Source of the DNA: Streptomyces sp. NRRL B-1347
Lineage (GTDB): Bacteria; Actinomycetota; Actinomycetes; Streptomycetales; Streptomycetaceae
Direction: 5' to 3'
Assembly (NCBI RefSeq): GCF_000720325.1
Contig: NZ_JOJM01000016.1
Location: forward strand, 68,761 to 132,760
DNA length: 64,000 bases
Both the position numbers and the translations under genes were made by a program. Positions 1 to 8,613 of this stretch are shown here, in pieces (positions within the stretch are counted from its first letter, which is position 1; every line of letters starts with the position of its first letter). The notes below the pieces were generated by a model, which was not told the DNA's origin, ran no database searches, and saw nothing but the letters and a program-made list of their open reading frames with translations.

Positions 1-1079
1 AGCTCGGCCGCATGAGCCACGTCATGTTCGGCGGCCTCACCCACGAGCCCGCCGTGCGCCTGGCGAAGCGGCTCGTGGACCTCACGCCGGACGGCCTCGA
101 ACACGTCTTCCTCTCCGACTCCGGCTCGGTGTCGGTCGAGGTCGCCGTCAAGATGTGCCTCCAGTACTGGCGCTCCGTCGGCAGGCCCGAGAAGCAGCGG
201 ATGCTCACCTGGCGCGGCGGCTACCACGGCGACACCTGGCAGCCGATGGCCGTGTGCGACCCGCAGGGCGGCATGCACTCCCTGTGGCAGGGCGTCCTGC
301 CGCAGCAGGTGTTCGCCGACATGCCGCCCGCGGGCTTCGACGCGTACGACGACGCGTACGCGGCCCACCTCCACGACGTCATCGGGCGGCACGCCCACGA
401 ACTGGCCGGGGTGATCGTCGAGCCGGTGGTGCAGGGCGCGGGCGGCATGCGCTTCCACTCGCCCCGCTATCTGCGGGCGCTGCGCGAGGCCTGCGACGCG
501 CACGGCGTCCTGCTCGTGTTCGACGAGATCGCGACGGGCTTCGGCCGCACCGGCGCGCTGTTCGCCGCCGACCACGCGGCCGTCACCCCGGATGTGATGT
601 GCCTCGGCAAGTCGCTGACCGGCGGCTATCTGACGATGGCGGCGACGCTGTGCACGCCGCGCGTCGCCGACGGCATCGCCCGCGGCGAGGTCCCCGTGCT
701 CGCGCACGGCCCGACCTTCATGGGCAACCCCCTGGCCGCCGCGGTGGCGGGCGCCTCCATCGACCTGCTGCTCGGCCAGGACTGGCAGACCGAGGTCAAG
801 CGGATCGAGACGGGCCTGCGGGCCGCTCTCGCCCCGGCCGCGGAGCTTCCGTACGTCCGTGACGTACGGGTCCTCGGCGCGCTCGGCGTCGTGCAGCTCG
901 ACCACCAGGTCGACATGGCGGCGGCCACGCGGGCCGCCGTGGGGGCGGGGGTGTGGCTGCGGCCGTTCCGCGACCTCATCTACACCATGCCGCCCTTCAT
1001 CACCGGGGACGACGACGTGGCGCGCATCGGGCGCGCGGTGTGCGCGGCGGCGCGCGCGAGCGGGGAGGCGCAGGCGTGA
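1..1079 (+). CDS. bioA: Adenosylmethionine-8-amino-7-oxononanoate aminotransferase (BioA), 5' end outside the window
   Basis: This is a PLP-dependent aminotransferase that converts 7-keto-8-aminopelargonate to 7,8-diaminopelargonate, with S-adenosylmethionine as amino donor, in cytosolic biotin synthesis. The reading frame is already open at base 3 (LGR before the first Met at 12). The first visible block, [14 protein letters not shown], lies about 80 residues into the Escherichia coli enzyme, so the N-terminus is cut by the window edge. Visible family features are [11 protein letters not shown] (cofactor binding), [12 protein letters not shown] (PLP aspartate) and [10 protein letters not shown] with the Schiff-base lysine. 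The stop overlaps the GTG of bioD by four bases, so the two are translationally coupled. Identification is firm; only the true start is unseen. Confidence 0.95.
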   Translation, partial: LGRMSHVMFGGLTHEPAVRLAKRLVDLTPDGLEHVFLSDSGSVSVEVAVKMCLQYWRSVGRPEKQRMLTWRGGYHGDTWQPMAVCDPQGGMHSLWQGVLPQQVFADMPPAGFDAYDDAYAAHLHDVIGRHAHELAGVIVEPVVQGAGGMRFHSPRYLRALREACDAHGVLLVFDEIATGFGRTGALFAADHAAVTPDVMCLGKSLTGGYLTMAATLCTPRVADGIARGEVPVLAHGPTFMGNPLAAAVAGASIDLLLGQDWQTEVKRIETGLRAALAPAAELPYVRDVRVLGALGVVQLDHQVDMAAATRAAVGAGVWLRPFRDLIYTMPPFITGDDDVARIGRAVCAAARASGEAQA

Positions 1080-1780
1080 GCGTGATCGTGGTGTCCGGTA
1101 CGGGCACGGAGATCGGCAAGACGGTGACGACGGCGGCCGTCGCCGCCCTCGCGCTGGCCGCCGGGCGCAGCGTGGCCGTCCTCAAGCCCGCGCAGACCGG
1201 CGTGGGCCCCGGGGAGCCGGGCGACGTCGCCGAGGTGCAGCGGCTCGCGGGCGGCCGGGTGACGGGTGCCGAACTGGCCCGCTTCCCCGAGCCGCTGGCC
1301 CCGGCGACGGCCGCCCGGCGCGCGGGTCTCGCGCCCGTCGGTCCCGCCGACGTCGTCGAGGCCGCGCGGAAGCTGGCGGCCTCGCACGACCTCGTCCTGG
1401 TCGAGGGCGCCGGTGGGCTGCTCGTGCACCTCGACGAGAGCGGCGCGTCCCTCGCGGACGCGGCGCGCGAGCTGGCGGCGCCGGTGCTCGTCGTGACGAC
1501 GCCGGGGCTCGGCACCCTCAACGTGACGCAGCTGACCGGCGAGGCCCTGCGGGCACGCGGGATCGGGTGCCTCGGCGTGGTCATCGGCAGCTGGCCCGCC
1601 GCGCCCGACCTCGCGATGCGCTGCAACGTCGAGGAGCTGCCCCGGGTGGCGGGGGCACCGCTGCTCGGCGCGGTGCCCGAGGGGGCCGGGGGGCTGAGCG
1701 GGGAGGAGTTCCGCGCGGCGGTCCCGAAGTGGCTGGGGCCGGAGCTGGGGGGTGCTTGGGACGGGGTTTCGTTCCCATAG
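1076..1780 (+). CDS. bioD: Dethiobiotin synthetase (BioD)
   Basis: This ATP-dependent carboxylase closes the ureido ring of dethiobiotin from 7,8-diaminopelargonate and CO2, the step after BioA. The predicted 234-residue protein begins [19 protein letters not shown], which contains the family P-loop GTxTxxGKT. LKPAQTG and VEGAGGLLV are further BioD substrate and nucleotide motifs. I chose GTG at 1076 because it gives the four-base overlap with bioA and places the P-loop about 10 residues from the N-terminus, as in the family. The same frame is open upstream inside bioA but carries no homology there. The biotin operon appears to end here, because a repetitive non-coding stretch follows. Confidence 0.95.
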   Translation: MSVIVVSGTGTEIGKTVTTAAVAALALAAGRSVAVLKPAQTGVGPGEPGDVAEVQRLAGGRVTGAELARFPEPLAPATAARRAGLAPVGPADVVEAARKLAASHDLVLVEGAGGLLVHLDESGASLADAARELAAPVLVVTTPGLGTLNVTQLTGEALRARGIGCLGVVIGSWPAAPDLAMRCNVEELPRVAGAPLLGAVPEGAGGLSGEEFRAAVPKWLGPELGGAWDGVSFP

Positions 1781-1875
1781 CCCGGTCTTTCACGGAACCG
1801 GGGTGCGGGTGGGGTGCGGGTGAAGCGCGGGGCGGTGCGCGGCGGCGGGGAATGCCCGTCCGGTGCTCGCGGGCG

Positions 1876-2070
1876 GGGGCCGGAGGCCGGTTGCGGTGCT
1901 CGACGGGCGGGGCCCGAGGCCGATTGCCGTACTCGCGGACGGAGGCCGAAGACCGGTCCCCGCGCTCACGGACGGCGGCGCCCGAGGCCGGTTGCGGTGC
2001 TTACGGACGGGGCCCGAGACCGGTTGCCGTGCCCGCGAACGGCGGCCCGAGGCCGGTTGCGGGGCCGTCG
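1876..2070. repeat. Degenerate tandem repeat, about 33-bp unit, roughly six copies
   Basis: Between bioD and the next gene there are about six imperfect head-to-tail copies of a unit containing GGCCCGAGGCCGGTTGC followed by a variable GTGCTCACGGAC-like half. Spacing is about 32-36 bases and copies differ by substitutions and small indels. All frames through it give Arg/Gly/Pro-rich low-complexity protein, so I treat it as non-coding. The last copy ends about 45 bases before the methyltransferase start. Confidence 0.75.
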
Positions 2071-2114
2071 CAGGGGGGAAGAACCAGCCAATCCCCCTCC
2101 GTGAGGAGGCCTCC

Positions 2115-2786
2115 GTGCCGACCGCCAAGCCTTCCCCCCGTGCCCCCGTCCACCACCCCCTCTTCGCCCGTGTCTACGCCCGCGCCAGCGTCGCGGCCGA
2201 GCCGGCGATCGCCCCGTACCGCGCGGAGCTGCTCACCGGGGTCTCCGGCCGCGTCATCGAAGTGGGCGCGGGCAACGGGCTGAACTTCCCGCACTACCCC
2301 GCCGCCGTCTCCGAGGTCGTCGCGATCGAACCGGAGCGCCTGCTGCGCCAGTTGGCCGTGTCGGCGGCGCTGCGCGCGGACGTGCCGGTGGACGTGGTGC
2401 CGGGCGCGGCGGAGGCGCTGCCGGTCAAGAGCGAGGCCTTCGACGTGGCCGTGGCCTCGCTGGTGCTGTGCAGCGTGCGGGACGTGCCACGGGCGCTCGC
2501 GGAGCTGCGGCGGGTCCTGCGGCCGGGCGGCGAGCTGCGGTTCTTCGAGCACGGCCGGGCGCCGGGCACGGCCTTCGCCACGGCCCAGCGAGCCCTGGAC
2601 CGCACGGTGTGGCCGCTGCTGTTCGGCGGCTGCCACACCGCGCGGGACCCGGTCGGCGCGCTGCGCGCCGCCGGGTTCGAGATCGGGCCCTACCGCCGGC
2701 TCCTGGTGCCCGCGAAGCGCCCGCGCCTGCCCACGTCGCCCTGTGTGCTCGGCACCGCGTGGCGGCCGGCGGAGGACGGGGCCTGA
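2115..2786 (+). CDS. Class I SAM-dependent methyltransferase
   Basis: The predicted 223-residue cytosolic methyltransferase has a Methyltransf_11-type Rossmann fold. Motif I is VIEVGAGNGLNFPHY (about residues 45-60). An acidic residue follows in VVAIEPE, then DVAVASLVLCSV and RVLRPGGELRFFEH (motif post-III). The sequence resembles the UbiE/phosphatidylethanolamine N-methyltransferase-like small enzymes, but the substrate cannot be read from it. GTG at 2115 is chosen because GAGGAGG lies five bases upstream. The frame is open farther upstream through the repeat, but that part has no protein-like composition. It stands alone between bioD and a convergent VOC gene. Confidence 0.85.
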   Translation: MPTAKPSPRAPVHHPLFARVYARASVAAEPAIAPYRAELLTGVSGRVIEVGAGNGLNFPHYPAAVSEVVAIEPERLLRQLAVSAALRADVPVDVVPGAAEALPVKSEAFDVAVASLVLCSVRDVPRALAELRRVLRPGGELRFFEHGRAPGTAFATAQRALDRTVWPLLFGGCHTARDPVGALRAAGFEIGPYRRLLVPAKRPRLPTSPCVLGTAWRPAEDGA

Positions 2787-2792
2787 GCGGTC

Positions 2793-3155
2793 TCAGAGGG
2801 GCTGGACCAGGTTCACCGCGTTGCCGTCGGGGTCCTTGACGTGGGCGACCCGCTGGCCCCACGGCATGTCGTTCGGCGGCCCGAGCACCTGGCCGCCGAG
2901 GTCCGCCACGGGGCCGAGGAGCGCGTCCACGTCGTCGACCGTGACGCTGAGCAGCGAGCGCTGCGGCGCGTCCAGCGGGGCCTTCTCGTCGGCGACGATG
3001 CCGAGCTCCGACTCCCGTACGCGCAGGCCCACGAAGAACACCGGGCCTTCCTCGGGGACGCGGGTGGTCTGCTCGGCGCCGAGCAGCTGGGCGTAGAAGG
3101 ACTGGAGCCGGATCACGTCCGGGGTGATGAGCACCGGCTGGATGGTGGCGGGCAT
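2793..3155 (-). CDS. VOC (glyoxalase/bleomycin-resistance fold) family protein
   Basis: This 120-residue single VOC protein has the paired beta-alpha-beta-beta-beta layout. The N-terminal half is IQPVLITPDVIRLQSFYAQL and the C-terminal half ends VAHVKDPDGNAVNLVQPL, the usual DPDGN metal-side turn. Such proteins bind or transform small hydrophobic ligands, or sequester antibiotics, as dimers. No substrate can be assigned. It converges with the upstream methyltransferase, leaving only six bases between their ends. Length is normal for a one-domain VOC protein. Confidence 0.85.
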   Translation of the reverse strand: MPATIQPVLITPDVIRLQSFYAQLLGAEQTTRVPEEGPVFFVGLRVRESELGIVADEKAPLDAPQRSLLSVTVDDVDALLGPVADLGGQVLGPPNDMPWGQRVAHVKDPDGNAVNLVQPL

Positions 3156-3321
3156 GCCTGGCCTCCTGGGAGTCGTGCACGGGCACGCGGGTGGGGAACG
3201 GGCGCGTGGGGGTGACCGGCGCGGGGCACGGAACTCATCGGTGACCGGCGGGGCGCGTCATGCCGCGGAGCCCGTGGAGCCCGTCACCGACGGACGTGGC
3301 ACCGGCCCCGGACGCGGCCCG

Positions 3322-3693
3322 TCACCGGCTCCACTGGCGCAGCTCGTGCGCTATCTCCCGTACGCCCGCCGAGTCCTCCTTCACCAGGCGGGCCAGGTCG
3401 CGCACCTGCTCGGGCGAGGTCACGACCTTCACACCGCTCGCGACGAGGTAGGCGTACGCGACGGACACCGCGAAGAGCGCGTTCGAACGCTCCAGGGCGG
3501 GCACGTGCAGGAGCACTTGGAGCAGGGCGGCGGCCCGGTCGTGCGGGCCCTCGTAGACGGGGACGTCGAAGATCTCGGCCCCGTGCCGGGCCACGGCCGC
3601 CGTCAAGGCGCCCCAGTCGGTGACTTGGGGGTCTCCCGGAGTCTTCTGTTCGGCGACCATCAGGAGCCAGGCGAGGTCGATGCGGAGGTTCAA
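3322..3693 (-). CDS. Fic/Doc-like toxin component with a degenerate active-site motif
   Basis: The predicted 123-residue, largely helical protein matches the Streptomyces group annotated as Fic family toxin component. The block LERSNALFAVSVAYAYLVASG occupies the place of the Fic/Doc HPFxxGNKR helix, but the catalytic His and the Gly-Asn-Lys are not present. AMPylation or phosphorylation activity is therefore doubtful. The start is a TTG at 3693, three bases after the antitoxin stop, with only a weak ribosome site, implying translational coupling to the antitoxin. Order (antitoxin first) and spacing fit a type II toxin-antitoxin operon. The call rests on family resemblance and context. Confidence 0.7.
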   Translation of the reverse strand: MNLRIDLAWLLMVAEQKTPGDPQVTDWGALTAAVARHGAEIFDVPVYEGPHDRAAALLQVLLHVPALERSNALFAVSVAYAYLVASGVKVVTSPEQVRDLARLVKEDSAGVREIAHELRQWSR

Positions 3694-3696
3694 GAG

Positions 3697-3924
3697 TCAG
3701 CGACGACCTTCGCGGTCCGCGCCGAACTCCTCGGCGAACACCTCTTCGTACTGCTTCATGAAGTCGGCGGCGGCCTCCACGAACGTATGGCCGAGCTCGC
3801 CGACGTCCTGTTTGACCAGCTCCTCGATGTAGCGGTTCACGCTCATGCCGCGGGCCAGGGCGCGCTCGCGCGCGGCCCGGGCGGTGTGCTCGTCCACCCG
3901 CACGTTCAGCTGCGTCTTCGCCAT
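3697..3924 (-). CDS. Ribbon-helix-helix antitoxin
   Basis: This is a 75-residue protein. Its N-terminal strand KTQLNVRVDEHTARAA is followed by two helices ending in MSVNRYIEELV, the pattern of a ribbon-helix-helix DNA-binding dimer. The acidic, aromatic C-terminal half (FMKQYEEVFAEEFG) is the likely toxin-neutralising part. It is the first gene of the two-gene operon with the Fic-like toxin. The inverted repeat at 3933-3952, directly before its start, is the likely site of autorepression. The ATG at 3924 places the strand at the N-terminus as expected. Confidence 0.8.
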   Translation of the reverse strand: MAKTQLNVRVDEHTARAARERALARGMSVNRYIEELVKQDVGELGHTFVEAAADFMKQYEEVFAEEFGADREGRR

Positions 3925-3932
3925 GCCCTCAA

Positions 3933-3952
3933 GCTAGCGTCGCCGCGCTAGC
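3933..3952. promoter_or_regulatory. Inverted repeat upstream of the antitoxin, candidate RHH operator
   Basis: GCTAGCG-TCGCCG-CGCTAGC forms 7-bp perfect arms around a 6-base spacer, eight bases before the antitoxin ATG on the minus strand. Ribbon-helix-helix antitoxins usually bind such palindromes over their own promoter. Binding is inferred from position only. Confidence 0.6.
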
Positions 3953-4080
3953 ACCGACAAGGGCGCCAGGACCGTGCCCCTTACATACGTCCGGGTGCCC
4001 GACCTGCGAGGGATACCGGCCACCGCGCGCCGCCCCTACCCTCTGAACCCTCTTCACTCCTGCTCTCCACGGAGGCGGCC

Positions 4081-4908
4081 TTGTCCACACCTGCTTCGAC
4101 GCCGCACGCGGAACGCGCCGAGCCCTCGGGCAGCGCCGCTCGCGCCCGCGGTCTGACCAAGGCGTACGGCTCGGGCGAGACCGCGGTGATCGCCCTGGAC
4201 GCGGTGGACGTCGACATCGCGCGCCGCCGGTTCACGGCCGTGATGGGTCCCTCCGGCTCCGGCAAGTCCACCCTGATGCACACCCTCGCGGGACTCGACT
4301 CGGTCTCGGCGGGCCAGGTGTGGCTCGGCGACACCGAGATCACCGGCCTGAAGGAGCGCGAGCTGACGCAGCTCAGACGCGACCGGGTGGGCTTCATGTT
4401 CCAGTCGTTCAACCTGATCCCGACGCTCAACGCCCGTGAGAACATCACGCTGCCCATGGACATCGCGGGCAAGCGCCCCGACGGCGAGTGGCTGGAGCAC
4501 GTCATCGACACGCTCGGCCTGCGCGACCGGCTCCGGCACCGGCCCGCGCAGCTGTCCGGCGGGCAGCAGCAGCGCGTCGCCTGCGCGCGGGCCCTGGCGT
4601 CACGGCCCGAGCTGATCTTCGCCGACGAGCCGACCGGCAACCTCGACTCGCGGGCCGGGCTCGAAGTCCTCGGGTTCCTGCGCGACGCCGTGGACGCGCT
4701 GGGCCAGACCGTGGTGATGGTCACGCACGACCCGGGCGCCGCCGCCCACTCCGACCTGGTGCTCTTCCTCGCCGACGGCCGGATCGTGGACCAGATGGAC
4801 CGGCCGACGGCGGAGACGGTCCTGGAGCGCATGAAGCGGTTCGACGTGCTGCACGGAGCGCCCCACGACACCGGTGCCGCGCCGCGGCGCACCCCCGACG
4901 AGGACTGA
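4081..4908 (+). CDS. ABC transporter ATP-binding protein, MacB/LolD type
   Basis: This 275-residue nucleotide-binding subunit powers the permease encoded directly downstream. Walker A is GPSGSGKST, the signature is LSGGQQQRV, and Walker B runs LIFADEPTGNLDS. The last is typical of the MacB/LolD/FtsE family, which drives mechanotransmission across the envelope rather than classical substrate channels. The start is TTG at 4081, preceded by GGAGG. Eleven bases separate its stop from the permease GTG, so both form an operon. Function is probably export of a lipid, peptide or antibiotic, or envelope-stress relief; substrate unknown. Confidence 0.92.
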   Translation: MSTPASTPHAERAEPSGSAARARGLTKAYGSGETAVIALDAVDVDIARRRFTAVMGPSGSGKSTLMHTLAGLDSVSAGQVWLGDTEITGLKERELTQLRRDRVGFMFQSFNLIPTLNARENITLPMDIAGKRPDGEWLEHVIDTLGLRDRLRHRPAQLSGGQQQRVACARALASRPELIFADEPTGNLDSRAGLEVLGFLRDAVDALGQTVVMVTHDPGAAAHSDLVLFLADGRIVDQMDRPTAETVLERMKRFDVLHGAPHDTGAAPRRTPDED

Positions 4909-4919
4909 GGCGGACCGCC

Positions 4920-7490
4920 GTGCTGAAGTCCACGCTCCGGAGCTTCCTCGCGCACAAGGGCAGGCTCTTCCTCTCCGCGCTCGCCGTGATCCTCTCGGTG
5001 GCCTTCGTCGCGGGCAGCCTGATCTTCTCGGACACGGTCAACCGCACCTTCGACCGGCTCTTCGCGTCCACATCGGCCGACGTCGCGGTCTCCCCCAAGG
5101 ACGACAGCGACGAGCGCGTGCCGACCGGGCACACCCCGACGCTGCCCGCCGCCGTGGCGAAGGAGGTCGCGAAGGTCGACGGCGTCGCGGCCACGCACGT
5201 CGACGCGTCCGTGGAGAACATCACCGTCGTCGACCGCGACAACGACCCGGTGGGCCCGACGACCGGCGCCCCCACCATCGCCGTCAACTGGTACGAGACC
5301 GAGCGCAGCCCGGTGCGCCTCACCTCGGGCCACGCCCCGCGCGGCCCCGGTCAGGCCCTGCTGGACGCGGACACGGCCGACAAGAAGGACGTGGAGATCG
5401 GCGACCCGCTGACCGTGATCGCCCCGCCCGGCTCCTTCGAGGTGAAGGTCGTCGGCATCGTCACGTTCCGCACCACCAACCCCGGTGCCGCGCTGCTCTT
5501 CCTGGACACCCCGACCGCGCAGACCAAGCTGCTCGGCGACGCGGACGCGGCGACGGGCATCGCCGTGGACGCGGCGCCCGGGGTGAGCGACGCGGAGCTG
5601 AAGAAGCGCGTCGCCGCCGAACTCGGCTCGACGTACGAGCTGAAGACCTCGGCCGAGCAGGCCGAGTCCGCCGCCGACGAGCTCGGCGGGTTCCTGGACG
5701 TCATCAAGTACGTGATGCTCGGCTTCGCCGGGGTCGCCGTCCTCGTCGGCGTGTTCCTGATCGTCAACACCTTCTCCATGCTCATCGCGCAGCGCACCCG
5801 CGAGCTGGGGCTGCTGCGCGCGCTCGGCGCCGACCGCAGGCAGGTGCGCCGCTCGGTGCTCATCGAGGCCGTGCTGCTCGGCGTGGTCGGCTCCACCCTG
5901 GGGCTCGGCGCCGGGATCGGGCTCGCGGTCGGGCTCATCGAGCTGATGGGCCTGTTCGGCATGAACCTGAAGTCGACGGAGATGGTGATCGGCTGGCAGA
6001 CGCCCGTCGCCTCGTACGTCGTGGGCGTCGGCGTCACGTTCGTCGCGGCGTACCTGCCCGCGCGCCGGGCCGCCCGGGTCTCGCCGATGGCCGCGCTCGC
6101 GGACGCGGAGATCGCCGGTGTGGGGCGGCCGTTGAAGCTGCGGGCGCTCGTCGGGGCCCTGGTCGCGGCGGCCGGCACGGCGGCGCTCGTGGGGTGCGCG
6201 GTCGCGGGCGACACCTCGACGTCGGCCTCGCTGCTCGGGCTCGGCGTCGCCCTCACGCTCGTCGCCATGGTCGTGGCGGGTCCGCTGCTCGTCCGCCCGG
6301 TGATCCGGGTGCTCGGCGGTGCCTTCCCCGCGCTCTTCGGGTCCGTGGGCCGCATGAGCCAGCGCAACGCGCTGCGCAACCCGCGCCGCACGGGCGCGAC
6401 GGCGGCCGCCCTCATGGTGGGCCTGGCCCTGGTGGGCGGCCTGTCGGTGGCGAGCGCCTCGATGACGAAGTCGTTCGACGAGCAGATCGACAGGACGCTG
6501 GGGGCGGACTTCGTCGTCAACGGCGCCGCCAACCCCTTCGCCCCGTTCCCCGCCGAGGTCACCGAGAAGGTGCGGAAGACGGAGGGCGCGGGGCTCACCG
6601 TCCGCAACCGCTTCGCGACCCTGACGCTGCGCATGCCCGACGGCAAGAGCGTGAAGTCCACCGCGGCGGGCTACGACCAGCGGGTCGACGAGGTCCTCAA
6701 CCTCTCGTACGCGCGCGGCAGTACGGCCCGCGCGCTGGCCCCCGGACACGTGGCGATGGACAAGGACTTCGCCGAGGAGCACGGCGTGCGCGTCGGTTCG
6801 GTGCTGCCCGTGGAGGTCGCGGACCGGCGCAAGGCCGACCTCACGGTCGGCGCCCTCACCGACATGGACCTCGCGGAGGGCCCCGGCCTGGAGGGCGGGC
6901 TCTTCATGGGCCTCGGCACGCTGGAGAAGTACGCGCCCGGCGGACAGGACGCCACGCTGTACGTCAACGCCGCCGACGGCACGGGCGCCGGCACGCTGCG
7001 GGACCGGCTGGAGTCCGTGCTCGACCCGTACCCGCAGTTGAAGGTGCTCGACCAGGCCGACTACAAGAAGCTGATCCGCGAGCAGATCGCCGTGCTGCTC
7101 TACCTCGTGTACGCGCTGCTCGGCCTGGCGATCGTCATCGCCGTGCTCGGCGTGGTCAACACCCTGGCCCTGTCGGTCGTGGAGCGCACCCGCGAGATCG
7201 GGCTGCTGCGCGCGATCGGCCTCGCGCGGCGGCAGCTGCGGCGCATGATCCGCCTGGAGTCGGTGGTGATCGCGGTGTTCGGCGCGGTGCTCGGCCTCGC
7301 GCTCGGCCTGGTGTGGGGCGTGTCGATGCAGCAGGTCCTGGCGTTGCAGGGGCTGAAGGCGTTCGCGGTGCCGTGGTCGACGATCGTCGCCGTGGTGGTG
7401 GGTTCGGTGGTCGTGGGGATCGTGGCGGCGCTGCTCCCGGCGCTGCGGGCCTCGCGCATGAACGTACTGGAGGCGATCGCGCACGAGTGA
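4920..7490 (+). CDS. FtsX-like ABC transporter permease, duplicated type
   Basis: This 856-residue membrane protein consists of two homologous halves. Each half has a transmembrane helix, a large extracytoplasmic MacB-type domain and a three-helix FtsX core. The first helix lies near the N-terminus (LFLSALAVILSVAFVAGS). The two FtsX cores contain the related blocks RTRELGLLRALGADRRQ and RTREIGLLRAIGLARRQ, which are good evidence of internal duplication. The start is GTG at 4920, directly after the ATPase gene; the frame is open upstream only because it runs antisense-like through that gene. It forms the transport complex with the preceding ATPase. Confidence 0.92.
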   Translation: MLKSTLRSFLAHKGRLFLSALAVILSVAFVAGSLIFSDTVNRTFDRLFASTSADVAVSPKDDSDERVPTGHTPTLPAAVAKEVAKVDGVAATHVDASVENITVVDRDNDPVGPTTGAPTIAVNWYETERSPVRLTSGHAPRGPGQALLDADTADKKDVEIGDPLTVIAPPGSFEVKVVGIVTFRTTNPGAALLFLDTPTAQTKLLGDADAATGIAVDAAPGVSDAELKKRVAAELGSTYELKTSAEQAESAADELGGFLDVIKYVMLGFAGVAVLVGVFLIVNTFSMLIAQRTRELGLLRALGADRRQVRRSVLIEAVLLGVVGSTLGLGAGIGLAVGLIELMGLFGMNLKSTEMVIGWQTPVASYVVGVGVTFVAAYLPARRAARVSPMAALADAEIAGVGRPLKLRALVGALVAAAGTAALVGCAVAGDTSTSASLLGLGVALTLVAMVVAGPLLVRPVIRVLGGAFPALFGSVGRMSQRNALRNPRRTGATAAALMVGLALVGGLSVASASMTKSFDEQIDRTLGADFVVNGAANPFAPFPAEVTEKVRKTEGAGLTVRNRFATLTLRMPDGKSVKSTAAGYDQRVDEVLNLSYARGSTARALAPGHVAMDKDFAEEHGVRVGSVLPVEVADRRKADLTVGALTDMDLAEGPGLEGGLFMGLGTLEKYAPGGQDATLYVNAADGTGAGTLRDRLESVLDPYPQLKVLDQADYKKLIREQIAVLLYLVYALLGLAIVIAVLGVVNTLALSVVERTREIGLLRAIGLARRQLRRMIRLESVVIAVFGAVLGLALGLVWGVSMQQVLALQGLKAFAVPWSTIVAVVVGSVVVGIVAALLPALRASRMNVLEAIAHE

Positions 7491-7543
7491 CGGGCCTGGC
7501 GGCCGGTACCGTCGACGGAGCAGGGGAACTCGGGGGCAGGGGT

Positions 7544-7603
7544 ACGCGGGGCACGGACACGTGGGGCACGGACACGTGGGGCACGGGCACGTGGGGCACG
7601 GGC
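7544..7603. repeat. 15-bp tandem repeat, four copies
   Basis: Four consecutive copies of ACGTGGGGCACGGAC (variants ACGC in copy 1 and GGGC in copies 3 and 4) are followed by a decayed fifth. They lie between the exporter permease and the F420-type oxidoreductase gene. Any reading frame through them gives a periodic five-residue peptide, but no gene is supported. Confidence 0.85.
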
Positions 7604-7656
7604 ACACGGAGGCAGGGCTCGCGCCCCCCCAACCGCGCGACAGGTGAGGAGAGTTC

Positions 7657-8547
7657 ATGACCAGGCCGTTCCGGTTCGGCGTCACCATGATGACCCCCTC
7701 GGCGGGGGACGAGTGGCGCAAGAAGTGCCGCCGGGCTGAAGAGCTCGGCTACGACGTGATTCTGGTCCCCGACCATCTGGGGAAGCCCGCGCCGTTCCCC
7801 GCCCTCGTCGCGGCGGCCGAGGCCACGGAGCGGCCGCGGGTGGGCACCTTCGTCCTCAACGCCGGGTTCTGGAACGCCGCGCTGCTCGCCCGCGAGGTCG
7901 CCACCACGGACGCGCTCACCGGCGGCAGGCTCGAACTGGGGCTCGGCACCGGGTACGTCCAGGCGGAGTTCGACGCGGCGGGCCTGCCGTGGCCCACGCC
8001 GGGCGAGCGCGTGTCCCATCTGGCCCGCACGGTCGAGGAGTTGGACCGCCTGCTCACCTCGCCGGAGCACCAGCCGGAGCCCCGGCAGCGGCCGCGCCCG
8101 CCGCTGCTGGTCGGCGGCGACGGCGACCGCGTCCTGAAGGTGACCGCCGAACACGCCGACATCGCGGCGTTCACCGGTACGCGCGCGGTCCCGGGCGACC
8201 CGGGCGGCAAGCTGGCCGTCCTCACGGCGGACGCCGTGGGCGAGCGCGTGGCGGCGTACCGGCGCTTCGCCGCGGGGCGCTCCGCCCCCGCCGAGCTGAA
8301 CCTCCTGATCCAGGTGGTCGAGGAGACCCCGGACCGGCGGGCCACCATCCGGCCCTCCCTCGGGCTCCTCCCGCACCTCACCGAGGACGAGGCCCTGGAC
8401 GCGCCGATCTTCCTGCTCGGCACGGTCCGGCAGATGGCCGAGCAGCTGCGCGCCCAGCGGGAGCGGTACGGCTTCTCGTACCTCACGGTCCTGGAGCCGA
8501 GCCTGGAGGCGTTCGGTCCGGTCATCGAGGAGTTGCGCGGCGAGTGA
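7657..8547 (+). CDS. F420-dependent LLM-class oxidoreductase, TIGR03621-like
   Basis: This 296-residue protein has the luciferase-like monooxygenase TIM-barrel fold. The N-terminal strand RFGVTMMTPS is followed by RAEELGYDVILVPDH, then LTGGRLELGLGTGYVQAEFD, the family cofactor/substrate block. Relatives with this pattern use coenzyme F420 (or FMN) for two-electron oxidations; F420 use is an inference from family and host. ATG at 7657 is preceded by GAGGAG. It lies 166 bases after the exporter, separated by the short tandem repeat, so operon membership is uncertain. Confidence 0.85.
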   Translation: MTRPFRFGVTMMTPSAGDEWRKKCRRAEELGYDVILVPDHLGKPAPFPALVAAAEATERPRVGTFVLNAGFWNAALLAREVATTDALTGGRLELGLGTGYVQAEFDAAGLPWPTPGERVSHLARTVEELDRLLTSPEHQPEPRQRPRPPLLVGGDGDRVLKVTAEHADIAAFTGTRAVPGDPGGKLAVLTADAVGERVAAYRRFAAGRSAPAELNLLIQVVEETPDRRATIRPSLGLLPHLTEDEALDAPIFLLGTVRQMAEQLRAQRERYGFSYLTVLEPSLEAFGPVIEELRGE

Positions 8548-8613
8548 CGCGTACCGCTGTCCGGATTTTGGAATTCCGGGTGGTGGGGCCGCGTCCGGTG
8601 ATGGGATGCGGCC

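Noticed and set aside
1863..2114. Upstream extension of the methyltransferase through the tandem repeat
   Set aside because: The extension is low-complexity Arg/Pro/Gly sequence, and an excellent ribosome site precedes GTG 2115.
3981..7721. Very long minus-strand open frame (1246 codons) across the exporter genes
   Set aside because: It is antisense to two clearly homologous ABC genes. The composition is Arg/His/Gly-rich without any family motif, the usual mirror frame in high-GC DNA.
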